Assembly: GCA_013360825.1 (NCBI GenBank)
Contig: JABWAY010000004.1
Location: 1 to 32,292 of the forward strand
DNA from: Candidatus Brocadiia bacterium
Lineage (GTDB): Bacteria > Planctomycetota > MHYJ01 > WSZJ01
Direction: 5' to 3'
DNA: 32,292 nucleotides
Shown here: positions 17,928 through 29,043 of the stretch, one piece after another
Position numbering within the stretch: the stretch's first letter is position 1
Layout: each line of letters begins with the position of its first letter
Notes under the pieces: generated by a model
Told to the model about the DNA's origin: nothing
Seen by the model: only the letters and a program-made list of their open reading frames with translations
Database searches by the model: none
Translations under genes and position numbers: made by a program

Positions 17928-18003
17928 CGGACCTCCGATCCGGGGACCCTTCCCCGGCAGGGCGGGATTTTCTCCGGAAAGTGCGCCGAAATGAAGGGAA
18001 AGT

Positions 18004-18992
18004 TCAGGCCATCCGGGAGGCGTCGCGGGCGTGGGCGATGACGCGATCCAGGATCTCGTCGATGTCGACGGTGGGCCTGTAACCGATGGCCTTGCGGGCG
18101 CGCGCGATCGACGGTACGCGCCTCCGCATGTCCTCGAATCCCTCCTCGTAGGCGCGGTCGTAGGGGATCTTGCGGATCGGGATGCGACCGCCGACGCGGG
18201 CTGCGATGAGGCGCGCGAGGGCCAGGATGGAGATTTCCCTGGTGGCGCCCAGGTTGAAGACCTGCCCGGCCGCGGCGGGCTGGTCCGCCAGGGCGGCGAT
18301 GCCGCGGACGACGTCCCCGACCCAGGCGAAGCACCGCGTCTGGCGGCCGTCGCCGAACACCGTGATCGGCCCTCCGGCGAGCGCCTGCTCGACGAACCGG
18401 GGGATGACCATCCCGTAGCGCCCCGTCTGGCGCGGCCCCACGGTGTTGAACAGCCGGGCGATCACGACCGGCAGGCCGCGCTCCTTGTGATAGGCGAGCG
18501 CGAGAAACTCGTCGACCGCCTTGCTGGCGGCGTACGACCACCGCGACTTGCTGGTCGGCCCGAGCACGAGGTCCGCGTCCTCCCGGAACGGCACGGCCGC
18601 CGATTTTCCGTACACCTCGCTCGTCGACGCCACGAAGACGCGCCGCCCCTTCTTCGCCGCCGCCCGCAGGACCATCTCGGTCCCCCGGATGTTCGTCTCG
18701 ATCGTGTGCGTCGGCTTCTCCACGATCAGCCTCACCCCGACCGCCGCGGCCAGGTGGAAGACGACGTCGGCGTCGTCGACCTGCTCCGCCAGGAGAGATT
18801 CATTGAAGATCGAGTCGATCGTGTAGCGGAACCGGGCTTCGGTCTTGAGGTGCTCGATGTTCGCGATCGCCCCCGTCGACAGGTCGTCGATCACGGAGAC
18901 CCGGTCCCCGCGCGCCAGCAGGAATTCCGCCAGGTGCGACCCGATGAATCCCGCGCCGCCGGTGATCAGCGCCCGGCACCCGCGTTTGAGCG

Positions 18993-18996
<4 letters not shown>
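18004..18996 (-). CDS. NAD-dependent nucleotide-sugar epimerase/dehydratase
   Basis: [46 protein letters not shown] (YxxxK); [16 protein letters not shown]. Confidence 0.88.
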
Positions 18997-22265
<3,269 letters not shown>

Positions 22266-22283
22266 GGGTGTCGTCTCCCGTAC

Positions 22284-22310
22284 AAAAAAAAAGCCCCGTC
22301 TCAGCGGGGC
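22284..22310 (-). terminator. Intrinsic terminator in the carB 5' leader (candidate attenuator)
   Basis: Minus strand GCCCCG-CTGAGA-CGGGGC followed by a 9-nt T run, ending 18 nt before the carB ATG. Confidence 0.85.
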
Positions 22311-22367
22311 CGCGTCGTTCAGGTCTTGTTGGCGATTCGGTGGCTCACATCTCGTTCCTGGGGCGGG

Positions 22368-22396
22368 ATATTAGCCAGCGGAGCCGCGTCGCGCAA
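22368..22396 (-). promoter_or_regulatory. Putative promoter upstream of the carB leader terminator
   Basis: Minus strand TTGCGC (22396-22391), 17 bp, TAATAT (22373-22368). Confidence 0.45.
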
Positions 22397-22482
22397 GAAC
22401 TGCAGGTCGCCCCTGGAAACCCGCCGCCCCCGCGGCAGCCGGCGGCCCCCGGCGGCGGACGGGCGCCCCCGCCGCGCCCTCC

Positions 22483-23043
22483 TCACTTGCGCTTCTCCTC
22501 AAGCTTCTGGATCTCCTCGTCCTTCGGAAACCCGTCCTTCACGATCCGGACCAGCGCCGGCCGCGCGGGGTCGAAATCCTCCCGGGCCGTTTTCGGCTCC
22601 CGCGCTCCCGGAGGCAGGTAGTGAACCTCGAGTTCGTCGCAGTGAAAACAGAGCAGCAGCTCGACATGCTCCTTCTCCCGGATCCAGAACCGGAAGCCCA
22701 CCCCCGGCTCGAACGCGCACCGCTTCGCCGTGTCGAACAGATACGTCCGCTCGTCGAACAGGATGTCGGCGATCGACCGCGCAAAGTCCGCCTTCCGCCC
22801 CTCCGCCGTCGCCGTGATCGGGTATCCGCCGCACTCCTTCCCCATCGGTTCCGGGGGTTTCTCGGGGTGGACGCGGAAGCACTCCACGCGGTCCGCGCTC
22901 CAGAGAATCGACACGACGGACTCCCCGCCGAGAAACGCCTTGACGCGGTCGGACGGCAGCGGGCGCTTGTCCTCGGCGCGCAGCCCCCGGATGAGGAGGG
23001 CGGCGGCGGCCAGCGTCAGCGCTGCGGTGAGAGGGGCGCGCAT
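22483..23043 (-). CDS. Secreted protein of unknown function
   Basis: MRAPLTAALTLAAAALLIRGLRAEDKRPLPS... signal peptide; FEPGVGFRFWIREKEHVELLLCFHCDELEVHY. Confidence 0.75.
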   Translation of the reverse strand: MRAPLTAALTLAAAALLIRGLRAEDKRPLPSDRVKAFLGGESVVSILWSADRVECFRVHPEKPPEPMGKECGGYPITATAEGRKADFARSIADILFDERTYLFDTAKRCAFEPGVGFRFWIREKEHVELLLCFHCDELEVHYLPPGAREPKTAREDFDPARPALVRIVKDGFPKDEEIQKLEEKRK

Positions 23044-23083
23044 GACCGGTGTCCTTTCAGAGAGGTGGGCCCGGATTGTAGCG

Positions 23084-25150
23084 TCACGACCAGTCGGAAT
23101 CCCCGTCCATCCACCGGTTGTCGTCGTCTTCGCCGGCCCCGGTCTCCGGGCGCCGCCCCCCCGGCCGGGAGGAATCTCCGCGGACGTCCACGGGCGTCGT
23201 CAGCCACGCCGGAAGTTCCTCCAGGAACCGGCTCTGCCGCTGGATGACCCCGCCGTACGCCCCCTCCCGCGCCATGACGGGAAGGCAGAGTTCGAGATGC
23301 ACACGGGCGCGCGTCGCGGCCACATAGAAGAGGCGGCGCTCCTCCTCCTCCCCGCCCTCGCCCAGCGCCCGCTGGTCCGGGAATCGCCCGTCCACGAGCC
23401 AGATCACGAAGACCGCCGCCCACTCCAGACCCTTCGCCTGGTGGACCGTGGAGAGCACGATCTTCTTCTCCGGAGTCCCGTCCCGGGCGACGTCCCCCTC
23501 CGCCCCCCCCGAGACGAGCGCGAGCTCCGAGAGAAACTCACCCGTTCCGGGAAACCGCGTCGCGTAGGACGCCAGGGTCCGCAGGTCCTGCACGCGGGCG
23601 TGCGCGTTCTCGTACGTGTCCTGCAGGTGCTGTTCGTACCCGCACGCCAGGACCGCCTCCAGCTGGCCGCATGGATTGTCCCGCTGCGACCGGACCGTCG
23701 CCAGCGCCCGCCCCAGGTCCCGGATCGCCGCGACCGATCCCTTCGGGACCCCGACGCGCCCCTCCGCCAGGTCCCCGACCGGGTCGGCCGAGGCGCACAC
23801 GCCCGCCCAGACCCGGTCGGCCGTGACCTTCCCGACCCCGGGCAGCAGCCGCAGCACGCGCTTCCAGGCGAGCTCGTCCTTCGGATTCGTGTCGATCCGG
23901 AGGTACGACGTGGCGTCCTTGACATGGGCCTGCTCGAAGAACCGCATGCCGCTCCGGACTTCGAACGGGATCTTCCTCCGGGCGAGTTCCATCTGGAGTT
24001 CCATGGAGAGGAAGTGGGACCGGTAGAGCACGGCGATGTCGTCGGGGGGGAGCCCGCCGGCCGCGAGGTTCCGGATGCGCTCCGCGACGTACCGGGCCTG
24101 GTCCTCCGGTCGCGGCAGGGCGACCAGCAGCGGCCTGGGTCCCGGCGGCTGCGCACTGAACAGTTCCTTGGCGTGCTGGGCCCGGTTCCGCGCGATCGAC
24201 GCGTTCGCCAGCTCGAGGATCTGGGGGGTCGAGCGGTAGTTCTGCTCGAGCTTGAAGATCTTCGCGTCGGGATAGCGCTCGTGAAACCGGAGGATGTTCG
24301 CGAAGTTCGCGCCGCGGAAGGAGTAGATCGACTGCGCGTCGTCCCCGACGACCATCAGGTTCCGGTGGCCGCCGGCGAGGAGGTCGACGAGTTCCGCCTG
24401 GAGGATGTTCGTGTCCTGGTATTCGTCCACCAGCACCCAGGCGAACCTCCGCTGGTACTCGAGCCGGATGTCCTCATTCTCCTTCAGCGCGCGCAGCCAG
24501 AGGGTCAGCAGATCGTCGAAGTCCACGATGCCGAGCGACTGCTTCCGGTGCGCATAGATCCCGGCGATCCGCTCGATCTCCCCGACCAGGTCGCCGTGGG
24601 ACGGATGCCTCTGCTCCACCACGTCCGCGATCGACCGGCCCGTGTTCGCCGCCATGGAGACGATGTCGAGCAGGACCTCCCCCCGGGGAAGCCCCTTTTC
24701 CTTCTTCCCGAACACCTCCCCGCCGACGGTGCCGATGAGGTCCGCCGCGTCCCCCCGGTCGGCGATCGTGAAGCCGCGGGGAAGCCCGACGGCGTGGCCG
24801 TGGCGCCTGAGGGCGAGCAGGCCGGCATGGTGAAAGGTCCCCCCGGTGACGGTGACGGCGCCGCCGAGAAGCGCCTCGGCGCGGTGGAGCATCTCCCGGG
24901 CGGCCTTGTTGGTGAAGGTCAGGAGGAGGATCGCCTGAGCCGGCACGCCGTTTTCGACCAGCCAGGCGACCCGGTACACCAGCGTCCGGGTCTTCCCGCT
25001 CCCGGCGCCCGCGATCACCAGCATCGGGCCGCCGCCGGCCCTGGCCACGGCCAGCTGCTGCGGGTTCAGCGCGCGCTCGTAGTCGATCCGCGCGGGCGCG
25101 TCGGGGGGGCGGAGGACGGACTCCTCCCGCGGCGGATCCGGCGGGCTCAC
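23084..25150 (-). CDS. UvrD/PcrA/Rep-family superfamily 1 DNA helicase
   Basis: MLVIAGAGSGKTRTLVYRVAWL, LTFTNKAAREML, VLVDEYQDTNILQ, VVGDDAQSIYSFRGA, LEQNYRSTPQIL, VHQAKGLEWAAVFVIWLVDGRFP, RLFYVAATRARVHLEL. Confidence 0.96.
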   Translation of the reverse strand: MSPPDPPREESVLRPPDAPARIDYERALNPQQLAVARAGGGPMLVIAGAGSGKTRTLVYRVAWLVENGVPAQAILLLTFTNKAAREMLHRAEALLGGAVTVTGGTFHHAGLLALRRHGHAVGLPRGFTIADRGDAADLIGTVGGEVFGKKEKGLPRGEVLLDIVSMAANTGRSIADVVEQRHPSHGDLVGEIERIAGIYAHRKQSLGIVDFDDLLTLWLRALKENEDIRLEYQRRFAWVLVDEYQDTNILQAELVDLLAGGHRNLMVVGDDAQSIYSFRGANFANILRFHERYPDAKIFKLEQNYRSTPQILELANASIARNRAQHAKELFSAQPPGPRPLLVALPRPEDQARYVAERIRNLAAGGLPPDDIAVLYRSHFLSMELQMELARRKIPFEVRSGMRFFEQAHVKDATSYLRIDTNPKDELAWKRVLRLLPGVGKVTADRVWAGVCASADPVGDLAEGRVGVPKGSVAAIRDLGRALATVRSQRDNPCGQLEAVLACGYEQHLQDTYENAHARVQDLRTLASYATRFPGTGEFLSELALVSGGAEGDVARDGTPEKKIVLSTVHQAKGLEWAAVFVIWLVDGRFPDQRALGEGGEEEERRLFYVAATRARVHLELCLPVMAREGAYGGVIQRQSRFLEELPAWLTTPVDVRGDSSRPGGRRPETGAGEDDDNRWMDGDSDWS

Positions 25151-25174
25151 CGCGTCGCGCGCTTCGCCGCCGGC

Positions 25175-25393
25175 CTAGCCCTTCTTCTCATCCCCGCCCG
25201 CCGCCTTCCGCTGGGCCGCGATCTTCTTCCCGGTCGCCAGTCTCCAGCGGCGCTGAAGCCGCTTGAGCTCCTTGCGGCTCTCGCGAAGTTTCACGTCCTT
25301 GCGCCGGTCCTTGGACGCCGTCCGGATCGCGGCAACCGCTTTCTTCTGGGCGTCCATGTCCTTCTTCAGCTCGTCCACGTTCAACTTCGCCAT
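25175..25393 (-). CDS. Small basic protein of unknown function (72 aa)
   Basis: MAKLNVDELKKDMDAQKKAVAAIRTASKDRRKDVKLRESRKELKRLQRRWRLATGKKIAAQRKAAGGDEKKG; start set at 25393 because the 25432 ATG overlaps the predicted -10 box. Confidence 0.65.
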   Translation of the reverse strand: MAKLNVDELKKDMDAQKKAVAAIRTASKDRRKDVKLRESRKELKRLQRRWRLATGKKIAAQRKAAGGDEKKG

Positions 25394-25427
25394 GTCGTCG
25401 TTTCTCCAGGTTTCCTCGGGGCGCGAG

Positions 25428-25505
25428 ACCATACCAGCGTACAGGCCGGGGTGTCAACGCCCCGCGCCCCATTGGTTGACACCCCCGGGAGCCCCCCGAT
25501 ACAGT
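25428..25505. promoter_or_regulatory. Back-to-back divergent sigma70-type promoters in an inverted repeat
   Basis: Plus: TTGACA 25476-25481, 18 bp, TACAGT 25500-25505. Minus: TTGACA 25457-25452, 18 bp, TATGGT 25433-25428. Arms GGGGTGTCAAC (25448-25458) / GTTGACACCCC (25475-25485) are perfect inverted repeats. Confidence 0.75.
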
Positions 25506-25527
25506 TCCGCGCCCTCACGGAGGAACC

Positions 25528-26004
25528 ATGCCGCCGCAGACTCTCGTAGACCTGACCGGAATCGACCTCGCACAGATCCAGATCCCCATCGAAGAAGTCC
25601 GGATCTACAACGCCCATCGCTTCGAAATGGAGCAGCTCGACGGGGTCATCTGGCTGGACCGGGAGACCAAGTCCGCGGTCGGCGTGAAGACGGTCCGGAA
25701 CGACGAATTCTGGGTCCGCGGCCACATCCCGGGACGCCCGCTCCTGCCGGGTGTGGTCATGATCGAAAGCGCCGGCCAGCTCTGCTCGTTCGTCTACAAG
25801 GCCTGCATGGCTCCGGACCCGAAAATCTTCCTCGGCTTCGCGGGGGTCAACAACGTCAAGTTCCGCCGCCCCGTCGTCCCGGGCGAGCGCCTCATCACGA
25901 TCGCCCGGCTCAAGGAGGCGCGCCGCCGCGTGGTGTTCGACACGCAGGGCCTGGTCGACGGCGGCATCGTCTACGAGGGCGAAATCATCGGCATGCCCGT
26001 CTGA
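25528..26004 (+). CDS. FabZ-like beta-hydroxyacyl-ACP dehydratase (hotdog fold)
   Basis: FWVRGHIPGRPLLPGVVMIESAGQLCSF...FLGFAGVNNVKFRRPVVPGERL matches the FabZ pattern. Confidence 0.85.
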   Translation: MPPQTLVDLTGIDLAQIQIPIEEVRIYNAHRFEMEQLDGVIWLDRETKSAVGVKTVRNDEFWVRGHIPGRPLLPGVVMIESAGQLCSFVYKACMAPDPKIFLGFAGVNNVKFRRPVVPGERLITIARLKEARRRVVFDTQGLVDGGIVYEGEIIGMPV

Positions 26005-26035
26005 TTCTCCGCCGTCCGATTCCCCGGAGGCTCCC

Positions 26036-26860
26036 ATCCGCTTTTCCAAGATGCACGGCATCGCGAACGACTATGTCGTCCTGAACGGCTTCCGGTCCGC
26101 GCCGCGGGACCCCGGCCGCCTCGCCCGCGAACTCTGCGACCGCCGGTTCGGCGTCGGCGCCGACGGGCTCCTCGTCGTGCTCCCGTCGCGGACCTCCGAC
26201 TTCCGCATGCGCATGTTCAATCCTGACGGCTCCGAAGCCGAAATGTGCGGCAACGGCATCCGCTGCTTCGGGAAGTACGTCTACGACCACGGGCTGACCG
26301 GGCGGAAGCGGATTTCCGTGGAGACGCCGGGGGGCGAGAAGATCCTCGAGCTGTCCGTCCGGGGGAAGACGGTGACCTCGGTCCGGGTCGACATGGGGGA
26401 ACCGGAGCTGGAGCGGCCGGGGATTCCGATGAAGGGAACGGGGCGCGCGGTGGACGAGGTGCTCAAGGTCGGCGGGGAGACGTACCGGTTCACGAGCGTG
26501 TCGATGGGAAACCCGCACTGCGTGATCTTCGTGAAGGACGTGGCGGCCTTTCCGGTCACGGAGGTGGGGCCGAAGATCGAGACGCACCCGTGGTGGCCGC
26601 GCCGGGTGAACGTCGAGTTCGTCGAGGTGACCTCCCGTCGCGAGGTGCGCCAGCGGACCTGGGAGCGCGGCGCGGGCGAGACCTGGGGCTGCGGCACCGG
26701 CGCCGCCGCGGTCTGCGTCGCCGGCGTCCTGACCGGGAGGACCGAGAGGAAGATCCTGAACCACCTGCTCGGCGGGGACCTGACGCTCGAGTGGGCGGCC
26801 GACAACCATGTCTTCAAGACGGGGCCGGCGGTCGAGGTCTTCCGGGGCGAGGTCGGCTGA
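26036..26860 (+). CDS. dapF: Diaminopimelate epimerase
   Basis: [I/M]RFSKMHGIANDYVVLN..., MFNPDGSEAEMCGNGIRCFGKYV, GNPHCVIFV, TWERGAGETWGCGTGAAA. Start placed at ATC 26036 (GGAGG 5 nt upstream); first ATG is 26051. Confidence 0.93.
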   Translation: MRFSKMHGIANDYVVLNGFRSAPRDPGRLARELCDRRFGVGADGLLVVLPSRTSDFRMRMFNPDGSEAEMCGNGIRCFGKYVYDHGLTGRKRISVETPGGEKILELSVRGKTVTSVRVDMGEPELERPGIPMKGTGRAVDEVLKVGGETYRFTSVSMGNPHCVIFVKDVAAFPVTEVGPKIETHPWWPRRVNVEFVEVTSRREVRQRTWERGAGETWGCGTGAAAVCVAGVLTGRTERKILNHLLGGDLTLEWAADNHVFKTGPAVEVFRGEVG

Positions 26861-26880
26861 GTCCGGCCGCGCCGGGGATT

Positions 26881-29043
26881 TCAGCCGACGAGTTTCTTCG
26901 ACAGCCATCCGCCCTTCTGCGCCCCCGTCAGGTCCTTCAGCATTTCGACCCCCTTCTTCCCGGCCACCCGGCCGTTCGAGATGTCGCGCATGACGACGCG
27001 GGCCCGATGGGCGCGCCAGATCGAGGCGAACGAGTCGAGGACGAGTTCCAGGGGGCCTGCGATCAGGCGCAGGACGCGTTTCCGCGGCCCCTCGGCCTTC
27101 GCGGCCTCCACGGCGGCCCCCTCGGCCGGGGCCTCCGGTTCCGCGGCGGAGGCCAGGAGGTCGTTGATGACCCGGCGCGTCCCGTAGTCGACGCTGGGGT
27201 TCTCGTCCAGGAACGCCTGCGCCTTCCGGCGGATCAGATCGCGTTCGAAGTCTTCCTGCTTCCCGCATTCCCGGATGAACGCCAGTCCCTTCTCCTGCAC
27301 CAGCGCGTCCCGGCTGCAGACGCGCTCGACGGCGCGGAGGAGGTCTCCCTGGCGGACCCAGCGTTCGGCGAAGTCGAGCCCCGTGCCCTTGATGTTCTGG
27401 ATCCCGAGCACGTGGACGCGCGCGTTGGGCGGGCACTGCGATCCGACCAGGCGGATCAGGTCCGGGCCCTTGATGTAGTAGTTCTCGACCGCCTGGACCG
27501 AGGAGAGGAACCACTGGCGGTACCAGGTCCGGTGGGAGTCCAGCCACGCCGCCAGCCCGGCGTCGCCGTCGGCGATCGCGGCTTCGAGGGCGCCGGCATG
27601 CGCGAGCACCGCGATGTAGCCCGTCACCGCGTCGCGCACCGCCCGCTCCTGCTCCTCCGTCGCGACCTGCCCGGCGGGAAGATGCGTCAGGACGAGCCCG
27701 ACCATCGCCTCCAGGTCCGGCGCGGCGGCCTCGATCGATGCCGCCAGCGCCTCCGGGTCCGCCTGCAGGATGTCCGCGCCCCGCCCGGCCAGCTCCCCGG
27801 GCGTCCGGCAGAGGAAGCGGAGCGCGGCCGTGTCCCGCCGCAGCACGCTCCGCAGGAATCCGGCCCGGTCTTCCGCCTTCGCCGGCAGGACCAGGCGGGA
27901 CAGACGCGCGTCCAGCGCCTCCTCGATGTACCCGCTCAGGCCGTTCAGGTTCGAGCCGATCAGGAAAATCCTGTGTGCGGCGAGGTCGTCGACCAGGATC
28001 GACGCGAAGACCTTGGACCGCGGCACGCGGTCCGCGCGGTTGTTCACGACCAGGACCGTCCACTCCCGCCGGTCCCCCTCCAGGTCGTCGAGCTTGAGGC
28101 GCCGCCAGTTGTTCATCGTCCCGGCCCGCTCGTTGGCCGAGCACCCGTTGGAGAATCGCAGGCGCCGGCCGCCGGCGACATGGATCTCCGGGTAGGTCTT
28201 GAGCACCCCGAGGTCGGGAACGACATGATCGGCGATTTCCTTGATCATGAAACCGTCCTGGAGCCCGAGGAGCATCCCCAGCTCGAAGGTGAGCGCGAGG
28301 TTCTTCGGGTGCACCGTGTACGGGAAACGCGCGAGCACGTCCGGAGTCATCAGGTCCGCCATGTCGGTGTCCGGCTCGATCAGGCGCGCCCCGCGCCGGC
28401 GCGCGAATTCGCGGAGGACGGGCTGGAAGTGCTGCTCGGTCTGGATCACCGTCGCGCCGAGGCCGACGAAGTTGGCGATCGCCTCGGAGACGTCGTGACC
28501 GGAAGGGCCCTGGATGTCCTCATGGTCCGGGTAGGTGTTGGTGATCGTGGAGATGTCGTCGGTCATCCAGGACTGCTGGAGGATGCGCACGTAGTCCGCC
28601 TGCAGCGCCATGCACTCCCAGAGCATGACGTCGGCCTGCATGTTCTCGGCGATCTCCAGGACGCTGCACTGTTCCCAGATCGTCGCCTTGTCGTGCGGGC
28701 GGAACAGGTAGTACTCCCGCGACTCCTCGTAGTCGTACGCCGTGACGAACATCGCCTCGCACCCCGTGGACTTGGAAAGCATCCGGTAGCCGAGCGCGTT
28801 GAACAGCGCCGCCTTCTTGCGCTCGCTTCCCGACTTTCCCCGCGTTCCCCACCCGCCGACGACGAGCGGGATCGCGCGGCGGGCGCGGCGGGCCCGCCAC
28901 TGGCGCCAGCAGCCGACGAAGACGAGGAACATCGTGACGCCGGCGACGAGGGCGAGAAGCTGGGGCAGGGTGTTTCCGCCCGGGCTGAACCACAGCTCGC
29001 CCCAGATCCGCCAGTTTTCGAGGAACCGGTCCCAGGTGTTCAT
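26881..29043 (-). CDS. PgsB/CapB-like poly-gamma-glutamate synthase ligase, enlarged form
   Basis: N-terminal TM segment; VVGGWGTRGKSGSERKKAALFNALGYRMLSKSTGCEAMF; LWECMALQADYVRILQQ; NTYPDHEDIQGPSGHDVSEAI; FSNGCSANERAGTMNNWRRL; LVVNNRADRVPRSKVFA; LGIQNIKGTG. These follow PgsB/CapB motif order. Confidence 0.85.
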   Translation of the reverse strand: MNTWDRFLENWRIWGELWFSPGGNTLPQLLALVAGVTMFLVFVGCWRQWRARRARRAIPLVVGGWGTRGKSGSERKKAALFNALGYRMLSKSTGCEAMFVTAYDYEESREYYLFRPHDKATIWEQCSVLEIAENMQADVMLWECMALQADYVRILQQSWMTDDISTITNTYPDHEDIQGPSGHDVSEAIANFVGLGATVIQTEQHFQPVLREFARRRGARLIEPDTDMADLMTPDVLARFPYTVHPKNLALTFELGMLLGLQDGFMIKEIADHVVPDLGVLKTYPEIHVAGGRRLRFSNGCSANERAGTMNNWRRLKLDDLEGDRREWTVLVVNNRADRVPRSKVFASILVDDLAAHRIFLIGSNLNGLSGYIEEALDARLSRLVLPAKAEDRAGFLRSVLRRDTAALRFLCRTPGELAGRGADILQADPEALAASIEAAAPDLEAMVGLVLTHLPAGQVATEEQERAVRDAVTGYIAVLAHAGALEAAIADGDAGLAAWLDSHRTWYRQWFLSSVQAVENYYIKGPDLIRLVGSQCPPNARVHVLGIQNIKGTGLDFAERWVRQGDLLRAVERVCSRDALVQEKGLAFIRECGKQEDFERDLIRRKAQAFLDENPSVDYGTRRVINDLLASAAEPEAPAEGAAVEAAKAEGPRKRVLRLIAGPLELVLDSFASIWRAHRARVVMRDISNGRVAGKKGVEMLKDLTGAQKGGWLSKKLVG

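Noticed and set aside
15315-18041. 908-aa plus-strand ORF
   Set aside because: Antisense to argS and the methyltransferase, which have clear family motifs.
22730-25549. 939-aa plus-strand ORF
   Set aside because: Antisense to the UvrD-type helicase.
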